A DNA stretch of 64,000 nt from a virus, in IMG/VR virus record IMGVR_UViG_3300034073_004910, positions 1-64,000 of that record, one strand, 5' to 3'. Within the stretch, counting starts at the first letter, position 1; the number at the start of each line of letters is the position of its first letter. The position numbers and the translations under genes are program-made. The notes under the pieces were generated by a model that was given only the letters and a program-made list of their open reading frames with translations, searched no databases and had not been told where the DNA came from. Shown piece after piece: positions 9,518 to 18,673 of the stretch.

Positions 9518-10183
9518 TTATTTAATCCACCTGCCTGGCTCAAAATAGTTAAACCATACGCTAACATCAGGCATTAAAACGACACTTTGTGTATTTTCAC
9601 GAATAGCAGTTAAAATGAACATGCCATCTCCAGCATGTTCTAATGGAAATTTATATTTTTTAGAGTTCAATAATTTTCCTGAAATTGTTATTTGCTCTAG
9701 CCCAATGGAGCCAATTTTCAGATTATCTACTGATGCTGTGAGTCTTGTTGGCGGGTGCCTTCTTCCCGCTTCCGCATCTGTTGGAATTGCATCCCCCCTA
9801 TCCATAGACGTTATTATAATGTCAAAGTCAATGCCTTTGTCTTTTTTGATATGGTTTAAATTAGTAGTTATTTTTTTAAAATAATCTGGCTCAACTGCAT
9901 CATCGTCGTTTAAAAAACAATACATTTCACCATTATTAATTTCCATCGTATCTAATAGCCAGTTCATCGCAGCATTACATCTTTCCCAGAAATACATATG
10001 TTTGTTATTTTTCATAATATAATGATGAATCCAGTTTTTTTCGTACTTCTTGAATTCGTCATTATGTGGGAAGGTGTCATCAGTTACCACATGCCAGTTT
10101 ACATTTTTTGGTTCAAGAATACTGATCATCTTTTCAATATTCTCGACTCTATTTAATGGAGTTATCACGTTATAAATCATCAT
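9518..10183 (-). CDS. Glycosyltransferase family 2-like protein
   Basis: 221 residues. A GT-A fold is indicated by the first strand (YNVITPLNR), a central YCFLNDDDAVEPDYF carrying the DxD-type metal site, and a late acidic HAGDG segment. It is the most downstream gene of the sugar island at 9.5-16 kb. Donor and acceptor cannot be read from the sequence. Confidence 0.82.
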   Translation of the reverse strand: MMIYNVITPLNRVENIEKMISILEPKNVNWHVVTDDTFPHNDEFKKYEKNWIHHYIMKNNKHMYFWERCNAAMNWLLDTMEINNGEMYCFLNDDDAVEPDYFKKITTNLNHIKKDKGIDFDIIITSMDRGDAIPTDAEAGRRHPPTRLTASVDNLKIGSIGLEQITISGKLLNSKKYKFPLEHAGDGMFILTAIRENTQSVVLMPDVSVWFNYFEPGRWIK

Positions 10184-10191
10184 TCCACTCT

Positions 10192-10833
10192 CTATATAAA
10201 TAAATAATTATACCAAAGCTTATGTTCTGGACCATCGCTTCTCATTTTGTTTATTGTTTCGTTGTCAACCACGCCAGGGTTGACCCACCAGTCCTCAAAA
10301 TAAATTCCTGGGGCTTCTTCTATATTTGACACAAGAAGGGTGTATCCTTTACTTTGTAAGAATTCTCTACTTTTTTCTCTATACTCTGGACCACAGATGT
10401 AGCAATCATGCTCATAAGTTATAACTGCAAATTTATGTGTGTCGAAAGGTAGATTATATAATGCATTTAATGTTGCATCTCCATCTAAGTCAAGACTAAC
10501 ATAATCGATAAGAGTTTCAGCTATTCCTCCGCGAACCAACAGATCTGCATAATTTACTTTTGTTCCGTCAACAAATTCTATGTGATGACTTCTATTGTTT
10601 TTATGGTCATTAAAAAATCCTGGGTTAAGTTCAACTGCAACCCCTTTCCAATCAAATTGTTTTTCAAGAATATATGTATTACTAGTAATCTTGTAGGGGC
10701 CTGCACCAATTTCAATGTATGTGCCGTTTCTTTTGCCCTTTAACACAGAAAGAACGAAAAGATCTTGTCCTGCCTGAGAGCAGTTTTCTAAAACCAACTC
10801 TGAATTATAAAAAGGAAATTTTAGGTTATTCAT
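10192..10833 (-). CDS. FkbM-like methyltransferase
   Basis: 213 residues. QAGQDLFVL, then GTYIEIGAGP (SAM-binding loop), VAVELNP and DYVSLDLDGD match the Methyltransf_21/FkbM group, which O-methylates sugars. The gene lies between two glycosyltransferases in the same orientation, consistent with glycan decoration. Confidence 0.85.
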   Translation of the reverse strand: MNNLKFPFYNSELVLENCSQAGQDLFVLSVLKGKRNGTYIEIGAGPYKITSNTYILEKQFDWKGVAVELNPGFFNDHKNNRSHHIEFVDGTKVNYADLLVRGGIAETLIDYVSLDLDGDATLNALYNLPFDTHKFAVITYEHDCYICGPEYREKSREFLQSKGYTLLVSNIEEAPGIYFEDWWVNPGVVDNETINKMRSDGPEHKLWYNYLFI

Positions 10834-10841
10834 ATATTTTC

Positions 10842-11825
10842 TTAATTTGATAAAATTTTTTCAATAGCAAAGCTCCAGTCTTTTATAAAGCTTTGTCTAC
10901 TATATTTTTCATATAATGGCTTTAGTGGGTCAAATCCATTTTGTATTATTTCTTTCAATGTGTGAGGCTCATTAATTATTACACTAGGGCTACACTCAAA
11001 AAAATCTTTAAAGTAATTACTTCTTGTTACTGCAATTGGCCTTTTTGCCGCTAGTGCATATTCTGTTGAACTCGCCAAAGCTGAGTCTTGAATACTGTCA
11101 CAAAAATAACAATTAATAGTATTTTGACTTAACCAATTTACCATGTCTTGTGGCTCTAGTAAATCATGGCTGTATTCAACACTAATGCCGGGCTTTTTTA
11201 TGATGCTTTCGATCTCGCGTTTTCTTTGTGCAGTTTCTTGCCCGTATCTATCTAAGAACCAACTCTGTGGCATATGCAATCTAAAAACACATTCATCAAA
11301 CTCTCTATTGATTGTGTCCGCCAACTTTGCAATACCCTTATACGGTAAAGCAAATCCGTGAAATCCAATTATTGGAAGGTCACTTTTAACGTGTGGTACT
11401 GTAGGCTCTGGCGCTAATAGTCTAGTAGAAATAAAAACTCTTTCATTTCCTACTAAAGCTGGGTTACAAACAAGATAATATTGAAACCCTCCATTATGCA
11501 GCTCTGGAGAAAAGTTGTTAATTATGTTTTGATTTGCGCACGTATCTACACAGATATTAACATGCTTTATTTGTGGAAAAATGTGCTTTATGACCGGATT
11601 TTCCATCCAACCACTAGCGATTCTATTCCACATATAAAACACAATTTTTGGAGAAAGCTCACTAATTTTGTTAATAGTTTCTTCTAAAGAATCTGTGTAC
11701 AAGACATTAAAGTCACAATTTGGCAAATCTATCAATGCACTTGCCCAGTGTTTTCCATATAAGCCAACACCACATGCTTCCTTTTCGCCAAGGGTTGGTG
11801 TAACCATTAATACTCGTGGTTTCAT
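10842..11825 (-). CDS. Glycosyltransferase (GT-B, GT4-like)
   Basis: 327 residues. The start RVLMVTPTLGEKEACGVG is a typical GT-B N-terminal strand with a glycine-rich loop. The middle has IIGFHGFALPYKG, and the C-terminal half has SALASSTEYALAAKRPIAVT, resembling the nucleotide-sugar binding E-x7-E type region. It is probably retaining; substrate unknown. Confidence 0.8.
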   Translation of the reverse strand: MKPRVLMVTPTLGEKEACGVGLYGKHWASALIDLPNCDFNVLYTDSLEETINKISELSPKIVFYMWNRIASGWMENPVIKHIFPQIKHVNICVDTCANQNIINNFSPELHNGGFQYYLVCNPALVGNERVFISTRLLAPEPTVPHVKSDLPIIGFHGFALPYKGIAKLADTINREFDECVFRLHMPQSWFLDRYGQETAQRKREIESIIKKPGISVEYSHDLLEPQDMVNWLSQNTINCYFCDSIQDSALASSTEYALAAKRPIAVTRSNYFKDFFECSPSVIINEPHTLKEIIQNGFDPLKPLYEKYSRQSFIKDWSFAIEKILSN

Positions 11826-11826
11826 G

Positions 11827-13056
11827 TTACCCTCCTATAATTTCAAACCTAGGGCAAGGAACAACGAGTTTTCCACCATTACGCAAAAAGTTATTTTCTC
11901 TTTGAACAAAATCATCAATGAAATGCCAAGGTAATACTAGTAGATAATCTGGGTTGGCTGCGCGCATTTCTTCTTCGCTTACTATAGGAATGTTCGTTCC
12001 GATAGTAAGCAACCCAAATTTATAAGGGCTTCGCTCGGCAATCGCTGGAAGAAGATCTGAGGTAATTCCAAATAGCTGCAAAAGAGTGTTTCCTTTTGTG
12101 CTTGCTCCATAGCCATACACAACTTTGTTATCTTGTTTAGCTTGTTCTAAGAATGATATTACCTTTTCTTTTAAATCAAAAATATTTTCGCCAAATTTTT
12201 TCCAAAGATCAAGATTACGAATATTCCAATCTTTTAATTCATACTCTAATAGTGAAGCAACTCTGAACTCACAAACATCTCGAACTTGTTTTGTTGCAAA
12301 AGACTTTTCATTGCTTATTGCTTTCTGAAAATAAACTCTGAAGCTCCCGCCATTGGTATCATTCAGGCTACAGTCCCTGAGAACAAATCCATGCTTCTCA
12401 AATAAAGATTTGATACTTGTTAGGTCGTAATAATAAACATGCTCATGGCAGATGTTATCAAATGCAAGCTGTTTTAGCATCAATGGTGTATAGCTCATTT
12501 GAGCTACAAATACCCCATCATCTTCAAGAATATCATAAACATCTTCAATAAACTTGTGAGGATTTTCTAAGTCGTAGAACATCGCAATACAAGTTATCAC
12601 TTTTGTTTTCTTGTTTGCTATGTTATAATAGGTTTCTTTTGAAAAAAAGTCTTGTTTGACAGTTGCGTACCTGCTGCTCTCAGTAAAGTAGCTGTCGTCT
12701 GCCGGGTCAATTCCAAATTTTTGAATTTCTTTTGGGATAAACTGAAACATTGTTCCGTCATTGCAGGCAATATCTAACCACGCATCATTTGGTTTCAATT
12801 TAACTCTGTCGCAAATTTCAGCGACTATATTTTTTAATTGCATTACCATGCTGTCATTAATTCCAGAGCGATACCAATACTGACCATACATTTTATCTAG
12901 AGGCGCAACGCCGTCGAGTCGAACCGCGCCTATAGCTTCATCTAAATATAGGTCTAGGCTCCAGGGCTTAGTTTCCCTCATTTGTTGCTCTGGTTTCAAA
13001 AAATCGCTAACGTAATGATCTCCAAGTTCTAGTACTTTCTTCATATTGCCCTTCAT
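11827..13056 (-). CDS. Sugar C-methyltransferase (TylCIII/NovU type)
   Basis: 409 residues. It has an N-terminal small domain, a central SAM-binding core (AWLDIACNDGTMF), the CHEHVYYY motif characteristic of deoxysugar C-methyltransferases, and a C-terminal Methyltransf_14-like domain (VYGYGASTKGNTLLQ). Family members methylate C-3 of NDP-4-keto-deoxysugars. The adjacent GDP-mannose dehydratase would make such a 4-keto sugar. The ATG at 13056 overlaps the gmd stop (ATGA). An in-frame ATG at 13044 with a GAAGGG site is an alternative start. Confidence 0.88.
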   Translation of the reverse strand: MKGNMKKVLELGDHYVSDFLKPEQQMRETKPWSLDLYLDEAIGAVRLDGVAPLDKMYGQYWYRSGINDSMVMQLKNIVAEICDRVKLKPNDAWLDIACNDGTMFQFIPKEIQKFGIDPADDSYFTESSRYATVKQDFFSKETYYNIANKKTKVITCIAMFYDLENPHKFIEDVYDILEDDGVFVAQMSYTPLMLKQLAFDNICHEHVYYYDLTSIKSLFEKHGFVLRDCSLNDTNGGSFRVYFQKAISNEKSFATKQVRDVCEFRVASLLEYELKDWNIRNLDLWKKFGENIFDLKEKVISFLEQAKQDNKVVYGYGASTKGNTLLQLFGITSDLLPAIAERSPYKFGLLTIGTNIPIVSEEEMRAANPDYLLVLPWHFIDDFVQRENNFLRNGGKLVVPCPRFEIIGG

Positions 13057-14111
13057 TGATTACAGTTATTAAATTCAAATACTGCTAGTTTTAGGTCGTT
13101 GTTTATCATGTCTTCAACTAGCCCTTCAAATGTATAGTCTGGTTGCCACCCCAGTTCTTTTCTTGCTAATGAACTATCGCCAAATAAAAGGTCTACCTCT
13201 GATGTATTTGCTGGCGCAGGTCGATAGAACGTTTTGTTTATTGTTACGATCTTTCTGTTGCTCAAAATATCAACACCGACTTCGTCCACGCCAGATCCGT
13301 TCCATTCAATTCTCATTCCTAATAATTTTGCAGATATCTCAATAAATTCACGAACAGAATGAGTTTCGTTCATGCTGATGACATAATCTTTAGGCGCATC
13401 TTTTTGTAAAATTAACCACATCGCCTTAACGTAGTCTTTAGCATGGCCCCAATCTCTTTTTGAATCAATGTTTCCTAACTCAAGAGCGGGGTACGATGGA
13501 TCTACTTTCATTCTTGTTAAATGTCTAGATATTTTTCTTGTAACAAAAGCTTCTCCTCTTCTTGGGCTCTCATGATTAAATAATATTCCAGAACAAGCAA
13601 AAAGATCATAGCTTTCTCTATAATTTACCGTTATCCAGTGTGCAAATAGTTTGCTGCATCCATATGGCGATCTTGGGTAAAAGGGTGTAGTTTCTTTTTG
13701 AGGACTTTCTATAGCTCTACCAAAAAGTTCGCTAGTAGATGCCTGATAAAATTTAATTTCTTTGGTTGATTTTAAATTTCTAATTACGTCTAAAATTCTT
13801 AGAGTTCCGAGAGCATCAACATCTGCGGTATACTCGGGGAGATCAAAGCTAACAGCAACGTGGCTTTGTGCTGCTAAATTATAAATTTCATCTGGTTTAG
13901 TTTTTTCAATAATATTTCTAATATTAGTTGAGTCGGTTAAATCTCCATAATGAACTGTTATCTTATCTTTTATCTTGTTGAGATTCGGGTGGTCAATATA
14001 ACTACTGTTTCGCCTAATTAACCCCTCAACTTTGTAGTCTTTATCGATTAAAAATTCAGCTAAGTAGCTGCCGTCCTGGCCTGATATTCCAGTAATAAGT
14101 GCTTTTTTCAT
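13053..14111 (-). CDS. gmd: GDP-mannose 4,6-dehydratase
   Basis: 352 residues, extended short-chain dehydrogenase. NADP-binding GISGQDGSYLAE at the N-terminus, LIRRNSS, YQASTSELFG and the catalytic YGCSKLFAHW are all diagnostic of GMD. It converts GDP-mannose to GDP-4-keto-6-deoxymannose, the branch point to fucose, rhamnose, perosamine and C-methylated sugars. The C-methyltransferase immediately downstream is a plausible next enzyme. Confidence 0.96.
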   Translation of the reverse strand: MKKALITGISGQDGSYLAEFLIDKDYKVEGLIRRNSSYIDHPNLNKIKDKITVHYGDLTDSTNIRNIIEKTKPDEIYNLAAQSHVAVSFDLPEYTADVDALGTLRILDVIRNLKSTKEIKFYQASTSELFGRAIESPQKETTPFYPRSPYGCSKLFAHWITVNYRESYDLFACSGILFNHESPRRGEAFVTRKISRHLTRMKVDPSYPALELGNIDSKRDWGHAKDYVKAMWLILQKDAPKDYVISMNETHSVREFIEISAKLLGMRIEWNGSGVDEVGVDILSNRKIVTINKTFYRPAPANTSEVDLLFGDSSLARKELGWQPDYTFEGLVEDMINNDLKLAVFEFNNCNQ

Positions 14112-14148
14112 TGTCGACTATCCATATTATTTAACAAAAATTGAACTT

Positions 14149-14889
14149 TTAGTCAATAACTTTTACACCGTTAGGGGCGATGCATCCTTCTATTCCTACC
14201 TCTGAAAGTTCAATCAATTTATCCGCCGGTATAAACTTACTCATAGAGTGCTCGTTATCTATGTAGCCCCCAGAATTAATTGTTTTTAACATATTATTTA
14301 TAATTGTTTTATACAGCTCCGCGGTTTCTGGGAGTAATGTACTATCAAAACACCATAAGCGAGTTTGTAGCTGGCTGGTTACCCCGGTTATTTGGAAAGG
14401 AATCCAACTAGGTTGTCTAGTTTTAAATATATATTTTTTTTCTGTGCTGGGGTTATCAAAATTATTTATTATAAATTTACTTGTAAGTTTATACCTTCCA
14501 CTAATTTTAAATACTCTAGAACTATTTGCAACTATCGAATGTAAATTTTTATTATTAATTAAAGCATATAAAGCATTAAAAATACCTATAGCTTCCATCA
14601 TATTCTTACCTACGTCATAATTCTGAACGCTATCATGAAAATATTTTATGTTAGCATCATTGCTATTATCTATATAATAGTCAACAGAGTTTAAAAGCGT
14701 AGACAAGGCAGAGCTATTATCAGCATGTATATCAGTTTTACTATTATCTACTAAAACAATCACACTACCTGGGATAGAAGTTTTTATGCTTCTAATTGTG
14801 TCTATTGTTTGTAGTATACGCTCTTTGGGCGAGTAGATGCCATAGTTGGTATATATAGCAGAGGTAACTAAAACCACATACTTTTTCAT
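14149..14889 (-). CDS. Unknown protein of the sugar island
   Basis: 246 residues from the ATG at 14889. A start at 14946 is possible but would overlap the epimerase and add a charged tail before the first beta strand. The opening KKYVVLVTSAIYTN and later IVLVDNS resemble the first strands of a GT-A or Rossmann fold, and FKISGRYKLTSKF recalls a segment seen in some viral glycosyltransferase-like proteins. No certain family was recognised. Its position between two sugar nucleotide enzymes suggests a transferase. Confidence 0.75.
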   Translation of the reverse strand: MKKYVVLVTSAIYTNYGIYSPKERILQTIDTIRSIKTSIPGSVIVLVDNSKTDIHADNSSALSTLLNSVDYYIDNSNDANIKYFHDSVQNYDVGKNMMEAIGIFNALYALINNKNLHSIVANSSRVFKISGRYKLTSKFIINNFDNPSTEKKYIFKTRQPSWIPFQITGVTSQLQTRLWCFDSTLLPETAELYKTIINNMLKTINSGGYIDNEHSMSKFIPADKLIELSEVGIEGCIAPNGVKVID

Positions 14890-14923
14890 ACTAAAACACT
14901 GATTAATATCTTTATTTTCTTTT

Positions 14924-15952
14924 TCAACAACGTAACCAGCGCTCATTATTTAGTGTCCACTCAACAACTTCATTAATTCGTTCTTTTAAACTAATACGAG
15001 GTTCCCAGCCCAGCCTTCGCATATAATCTCCACTAAGAGAATAGCGTAGATCATGCCCAGGTCGAGAGCTGTGAAAGTCTACCATTTCATATTTAAGAGG
15101 CTTGCCTTGTGCGTCTGCAATAAGCTGGGCGAGCTGTAGATTGTTAATCTCTTCTTTACCTACTAAGTTAAACTTAGGGCACTTTGCTCCGCCGCAGTCT
15201 GCTTCAAATACTTTAGTTTTAGTACTTAGTAAAAAGTACAGCGCATCGGCAACATCAGCTGCATGAATGTAATGCCTGCTTCCAGGAATTGTTTTAGTTG
15301 AATCGCTGTGAATAGTTACTTTTTCGCCATCGTTAACTTTTCGTATACACATAGGAATATACTTTTCAGGATGTTGGCGCTGCCCAAATACATTCATTGT
15401 ATGTGTAATATAAATTGGCAATTTGTAAGTATTCTCAAAGGCTACTGCTAACTCTTCCCCACCAGCTTTTGTCGCAGAGTAAGGATTTGAGCTGTTGTAT
15501 CTATCTCGTTCTCCGTAATTAATTCCGTTAGGAGCGGGGCCAAAAACTTCATCAGTAGAAAAGTAAACAAATCGTTCTAGATTTGCTACTTTGCGCGCAT
15601 ACTGCAAAATATGCCCAGTGCCTACAACGTTATCAAAAACAAATTCCATAGGAGCTTCAATGCTTCTATCGACATGACTACCCGCGGCTAAATGTAAAAT
15701 ATAGTCAACTTTTCCTAGATCTTTCTCGAGCATAGGATTAATTTCTGCTCTGAGATCGTGAAATATTACTTTAACTCTTTTGCGAATATTAGGCTCAAAT
15801 TCAGCCACCATATCAGAGAGTCTATTTAGATTACCAGAAAAATCCAGCCGATCTAAGCTAACAATATTCCAATCAGTATTTTTTAAAAGATAATAAATTA
15901 CATGATGCGCTACAAAACCCGCGCCTCCTGTAACTAAAACAGTTTTTGACAT
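14924..15952 (-). CDS. NDP-sugar 4,6-dehydratase/epimerase (RmlB-like)
   Basis: 342 residues, extended SDR. The start VLVTGGAGFVAHHVIYYLL is a NAD-binding GxxGxxG loop. YFSTDEVFGP and YSATKAGGEEL supply the Thr/Asp/Glu and Tyr-x3-Lys catalytic residues typical of dTDP-glucose 4,6-dehydratases. The 4,6-dehydratase assignment is favoured over simple epimerase because of the TDEVFG motif. The donor nucleotide cannot be fixed from sequence alone. Confidence 0.9.
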   Translation of the reverse strand: MSKTVLVTGGAGFVAHHVIYYLLKNTDWNIVSLDRLDFSGNLNRLSDMVAEFEPNIRKRVKVIFHDLRAEINPMLEKDLGKVDYILHLAAGSHVDRSIEAPMEFVFDNVVGTGHILQYARKVANLERFVYFSTDEVFGPAPNGINYGERDRYNSSNPYSATKAGGEELAVAFENTYKLPIYITHTMNVFGQRQHPEKYIPMCIRKVNDGEKVTIHSDSTKTIPGSRHYIHAADVADALYFLLSTKTKVFEADCGGAKCPKFNLVGKEEINNLQLAQLIADAQGKPLKYEMVDFHSSRPGHDLRYSLSGDYMRRLGWEPRISLKERINEVVEWTLNNERWLRC

Positions 15953-15970
15953 GCACTCGCTCCGAGTCTA

Positions 15971-16321
15971 TTATACTTTTTTAACGTACAATTTAAGGTT
16001 ATTTTCTTTTGCAAGCTCTATTAAATGAGCTGTTCCTTTGCTTTTTCCGTCCCATACTACGATGACAGCTTCGGCTTTTTTTAAAATCTCTGAGTATCTT
16101 TCTTTTCCGGAAATCTTGTCATACTCAATTTCTTCGTTCCAAAAAGGAACGACGAGGTCACAGGGAATTCGATTCAAATTTGCATATGATACTGCAAATT
16201 CGTCGGCTCCCTGAGCCCCGCCAGAAATGATTTTTGTAACAGCCCACGGGGCTTCAGCAATCGCTGAAGCCACATGAGAGTAGCGATTAATCGTTCGTGA
16301 TCCCGCTACAACTGTTCTCAT
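15971..16321 (-). CDS. SLOG-family (YspA/DUF2493-like) nucleotide-binding protein
   Basis: 116 residues. The start TVVAGSRTINRY and the SGGAQGADEFA loop are the nucleotide-binding signature of the SLOG superfamily, and VVWDGKSKGTAHLI is the matching C-terminal strand. Relatives bind nucleotide or ADP-ribose-type ligands; a phage role is unknown. Its ATG shares a base with the stop codon position of the SSB gene (TAATG). Confidence 0.82.
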   Translation of the reverse strand: MRTVVAGSRTINRYSHVASAIAEAPWAVTKIISGGAQGADEFAVSYANLNRIPCDLVVPFWNEEIEYDKISGKERYSEILKKAEAVIVVWDGKSKGTAHLIELAKENNLKLYVKKV

Positions 16322-16965
16322 TAGAGATCAAGTTCACTTTCTACTTCTTCTGGAATTTCATCAGATGCCGACTCTCCCGAGCCTCCTCGACGAATTCGCT
16401 CGAGCAGCTCTTTCTGTGCGTCAGGAGTCGGGCGAGGAAGAACGTCGTCCATCGACTTAAGATTTTCAATCAATGCACGTTCGCTATCTGTAAGAGCACG
16501 CTTTTTGCACTTCAGAGCCTGAAGCTGGTACTCTACGTTATAAGCCTGTGCGCCAGTCTTAACGCGCTTGAAATAAATATCCCAGCCTTCATCGGGGTCG
16601 CTCGGGTCGCCCAAATCTTCCGCAGCAACAAGAATTTGCTCAAGCAACTTCTTTTTGAGATTGATCACTTTCACTTTGTTGTCGCTGGGATCAATAACCT
16701 GGCAGGCATACGCCCAGTTACACTTCAGATCCGGGTAAGCATCACGAACCCAATCTTTCTCGCGGTTCGTAAACTTTTCAAGCTGACGATCAAACGCAAG
16801 GCACTCCATCGGAATATCTTTGTTGTTTTCGCCTTTGATCCAATACACATATCGAGGAAGCAAATCGCCGACAAGGCGAACTACATTATCCCCGTTTTTA
16901 TAAATGTACTGGTCAACTTTCTCTTTTACTGCGCCGCCTTTCGTCTGATTAAACTTAATTGCCAT
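16321..16965 (-). CDS. Single-stranded DNA-binding protein (gp32-like)
   Basis: 214 residues. A basic N-terminus (IKFNQTKGGA) precedes an OB-fold-like core with aromatic clusters (YVYWIKG, CNWAYACQVID, YFKRVKTG), and the protein ends in an acidic tail (SASDEIPEEVESELDL) as in T4 gp32-type proteins, used to recruit replication partners. The ATG at 16965 has GAGGAGG just upstream; the longer reading from a TTG at 16980 would swallow that site. It heads the replication block. Confidence 0.8.
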   Translation of the reverse strand: MAIKFNQTKGGAVKEKVDQYIYKNGDNVVRLVGDLLPRYVYWIKGENNKDIPMECLAFDRQLEKFTNREKDWVRDAYPDLKCNWAYACQVIDPSDNKVKVINLKKKLLEQILVAAEDLGDPSDPDEGWDIYFKRVKTGAQAYNVEYQLQALKCKKRALTDSERALIENLKSMDDVLPRPTPDAQKELLERIRRGGSGESASDEIPEEVESELDL

Positions 16966-17347
16966 TTTTAGCCTCCTCAAAAGAAAAATAAATTTCTTCG
17001 TTTTTTATCTTTAGTAGCCTGTTGTTTTCGATAGCCTTTACGTTTACAAGATGTATCGGTAAAGTTTTAGTTCGAAAAAGAGCGTAGTCAGGATAACTTC
17101 TTTTTGCTGCAAGAAGTATATATTGAGCTACTTCTTTTCGAGTGTATTTCCACTGTTTATCCAGAAAAGCCTCCGGGTTGAGTAGAAATGAGTCTCCAAA
17201 CCAGTTTATAGTTTGGTATTTTAAACATTTGACGTCTCCCTTTGATTTCGGAATGGGTCTGTAGGTGATATATCTTAAAATATCAATCATTGCTACAGTC
17301 GAGCCACCGCTAAATCGTATAAGTTTTGACTTGTCAAACAGTATCAT
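16955..17347 (-). CDS. Hypothetical protein upstream of SSB
   Basis: 130 residues, basic and aromatic, no recognised domain. It is the first gene after a perfect consensus promoter (17350-17378). The -10 box ends only three bases before the ATG at 17347, so that ATG would lie at or before the transcription start. An internal Met (residue 20, 17290) is therefore a possible true start. It overlaps the SSB start by 11 bases. Confidence 0.7.
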   Translation of the reverse strand: MILFDKSKLIRFSGGSTVAMIDILRYITYRPIPKSKGDVKCLKYQTINWFGDSFLLNPEAFLDKQWKYTRKEVAQYILLAAKRSYPDYALFRTKTLPIHLVNVKAIENNRLLKIKNEEIYFSFEEAKNGN

Positions 17348-17349
17348 AT

Positions 17350-17378
17350 ATTATATAGAAAAAGTACTAAGTTGTCAA
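17350..17378 (-). promoter_or_regulatory. Consensus sigma70-like promoter (SSB operon)
   Basis: TTGACA, 17-base spacer, TATAAT on the minus strand, the full consensus. AATTC immediately precedes the -35 box as in other promoters of this phage. Confidence 0.85.
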
Positions 17379-17389
17379 GAATTATTTTT

Positions 17390-18673
17390 TTATAGCATAT
17401 TGATGCTATAGCCTTCTTTAACATAATGTGCCATTCGAGACTGCGCTTGTCTTACTGCTGTTCGGCCTTTAAGATGTATATCGACAATTGTGGGCTGTAG
17501 TTTATTAGGAGAAAGGCGTACAATTCGACCAATTAACTGAGTTAGAAGAGGCGTATTGTTCACTGGTGTTCCTAAAACAAGACAACTTAGCTCATTGATT
17601 GAAATACCTTCCGAAAAGATAGATTGTGTACCAAATAGAATTTCTTTTTTACCTGAAGAAATTTCTTGTGAAGCTTTTATTCTAGCTTCACGCGTTAGGT
17701 CGCCCGTAACACTTACAGCAGATTCGCCGACCAGCTCGGCGCAGCTCTTCAAAAATCGTACGCGGTCAGAAAGCACCAAAACTCGATGTCCTTTTGCGGC
17801 GTAGGCCGCCGCTATCATAGCTACTGTATGTTGATATTGCTCGTTAAAGGCGAGATCGTTCACTCGGTTTGCCCACGGAATGTTTGCTCCGTCCATAAAA
17901 CGTATTTCGCTTTCTATAATATCAACTTTTGGTACCATGTAGTTTTCTTTCGGCGGCTGATAGACTCTTTCGCTGAAATAATCTCTAAAAACTACGTGCT
18001 TTCCGTCTTTTCTTTCAATCGTCCCAGACAGGCCAATTTTATAGCGTGCAAAATTTTTATCAATAATTCGAGAAAAAGTCGGGCTGCTTACATGGTGCAT
18101 TTCATCTAGTATAAGTGTTCCGAATTCTCTTGAAATATCGTTAATTTTTTTGTACAGCGTTTGAACGTTTCCTACTACAATGGGACCGTCCATGTTAAAC
18201 TGTCCGCTGCCGATGATTCCGGGCTTAAAACCGTAAATTTTATACACTTCGTCAGCCCACTGATCACGAAGATTTGTAGTATGAGTAACTACTAGCGTTT
18301 TTTGACCGAGTTTTCCCGCTATGGCTAACGCCGTAAATGTTTTACCCCAGCTTACTGATGCATTAATAATGCAACTATCGTCTACTAGATCGTAAATTTC
18401 TTTCTGACTGGGGTATAATTCAAATTTTCGCTCTGGAAATTCTACGGGGTTCAGAACTCGTTTATCTGTCACTTCATAGCCTTCGGGAATAAGGTCCATT
18501 CGCCCAGAAGGTAGAGTTACTAGATTGTCTTTAATAAGCCCCATGTTTTTAATCACAAGAGGCGCTTCGGTTGCGTTATACGAAGGGATCAAATAAGTTA
18601 ACTCAGAGTCTAATTTTTCAAAAAGCTCTGAGTTAACCTGAATGTATATTCTGTTTGATAGTACTGCTTTCAC
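17390..18673 (-). CDS. SF2 DNA helicase (UvsW-like)
   Basis: 427 residues. Motif I SVSWGKT (106-112), Ia-like VVTHTTNLRDQW, motif II DEMHH, motif III GLSGT and motif VI-like QLIGRIVRLSP are in order. The N-terminal 100 residues could be a DNA-binding extension as in T4 UvsW. It likely remodels branched DNA or drives the switch to origin-independent replication. Its start overlaps the phoH stop by four bases. Confidence 0.9.
   Translation of the reverse strand: MKAVLSNRIYIQVNSELFEKLDSELTYLIPSYNATEAPLVIKNMGLIKDNLVTLPSGRMDLIPEGYEVTDKRVLNPVEFPERKFELYPSQKEIYDLVDDSCIINASVSWGKTFTALAIAGKLGQKTLVVTHTTNLRDQWADEVYKIYGFKPGIIGSGQFNMDGPIVVGNVQTLYKKINDISREFGTLILDEMHHVSSPTFSRIIDKNFARYKIGLSGTIERKDGKHVVFRDYFSERVYQPPKENYMVPKVDIIESEIRFMDGANIPWANRVNDLAFNEQYQHTVAMIAAAYAAKGHRVLVLSDRVRFLKSCAELVGESAVSVTGDLTREARIKASQEISSGKKEILFGTQSIFSEGISINELSCLVLGTPVNNTPLLTQLIGRIVRLSPNKLQPTIVDIHLKGRTAVRQAQSRMAHYVKEGYSINML

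Noticed and set aside
16297-16971. 224-residue plus-strand ORF opposite the SSB gene
   Set aside because: Pure antisense shadow of a well-supported gene, no promoter on that strand, hydrophobic Cys/Phe-rich translation typical of reverse frames.
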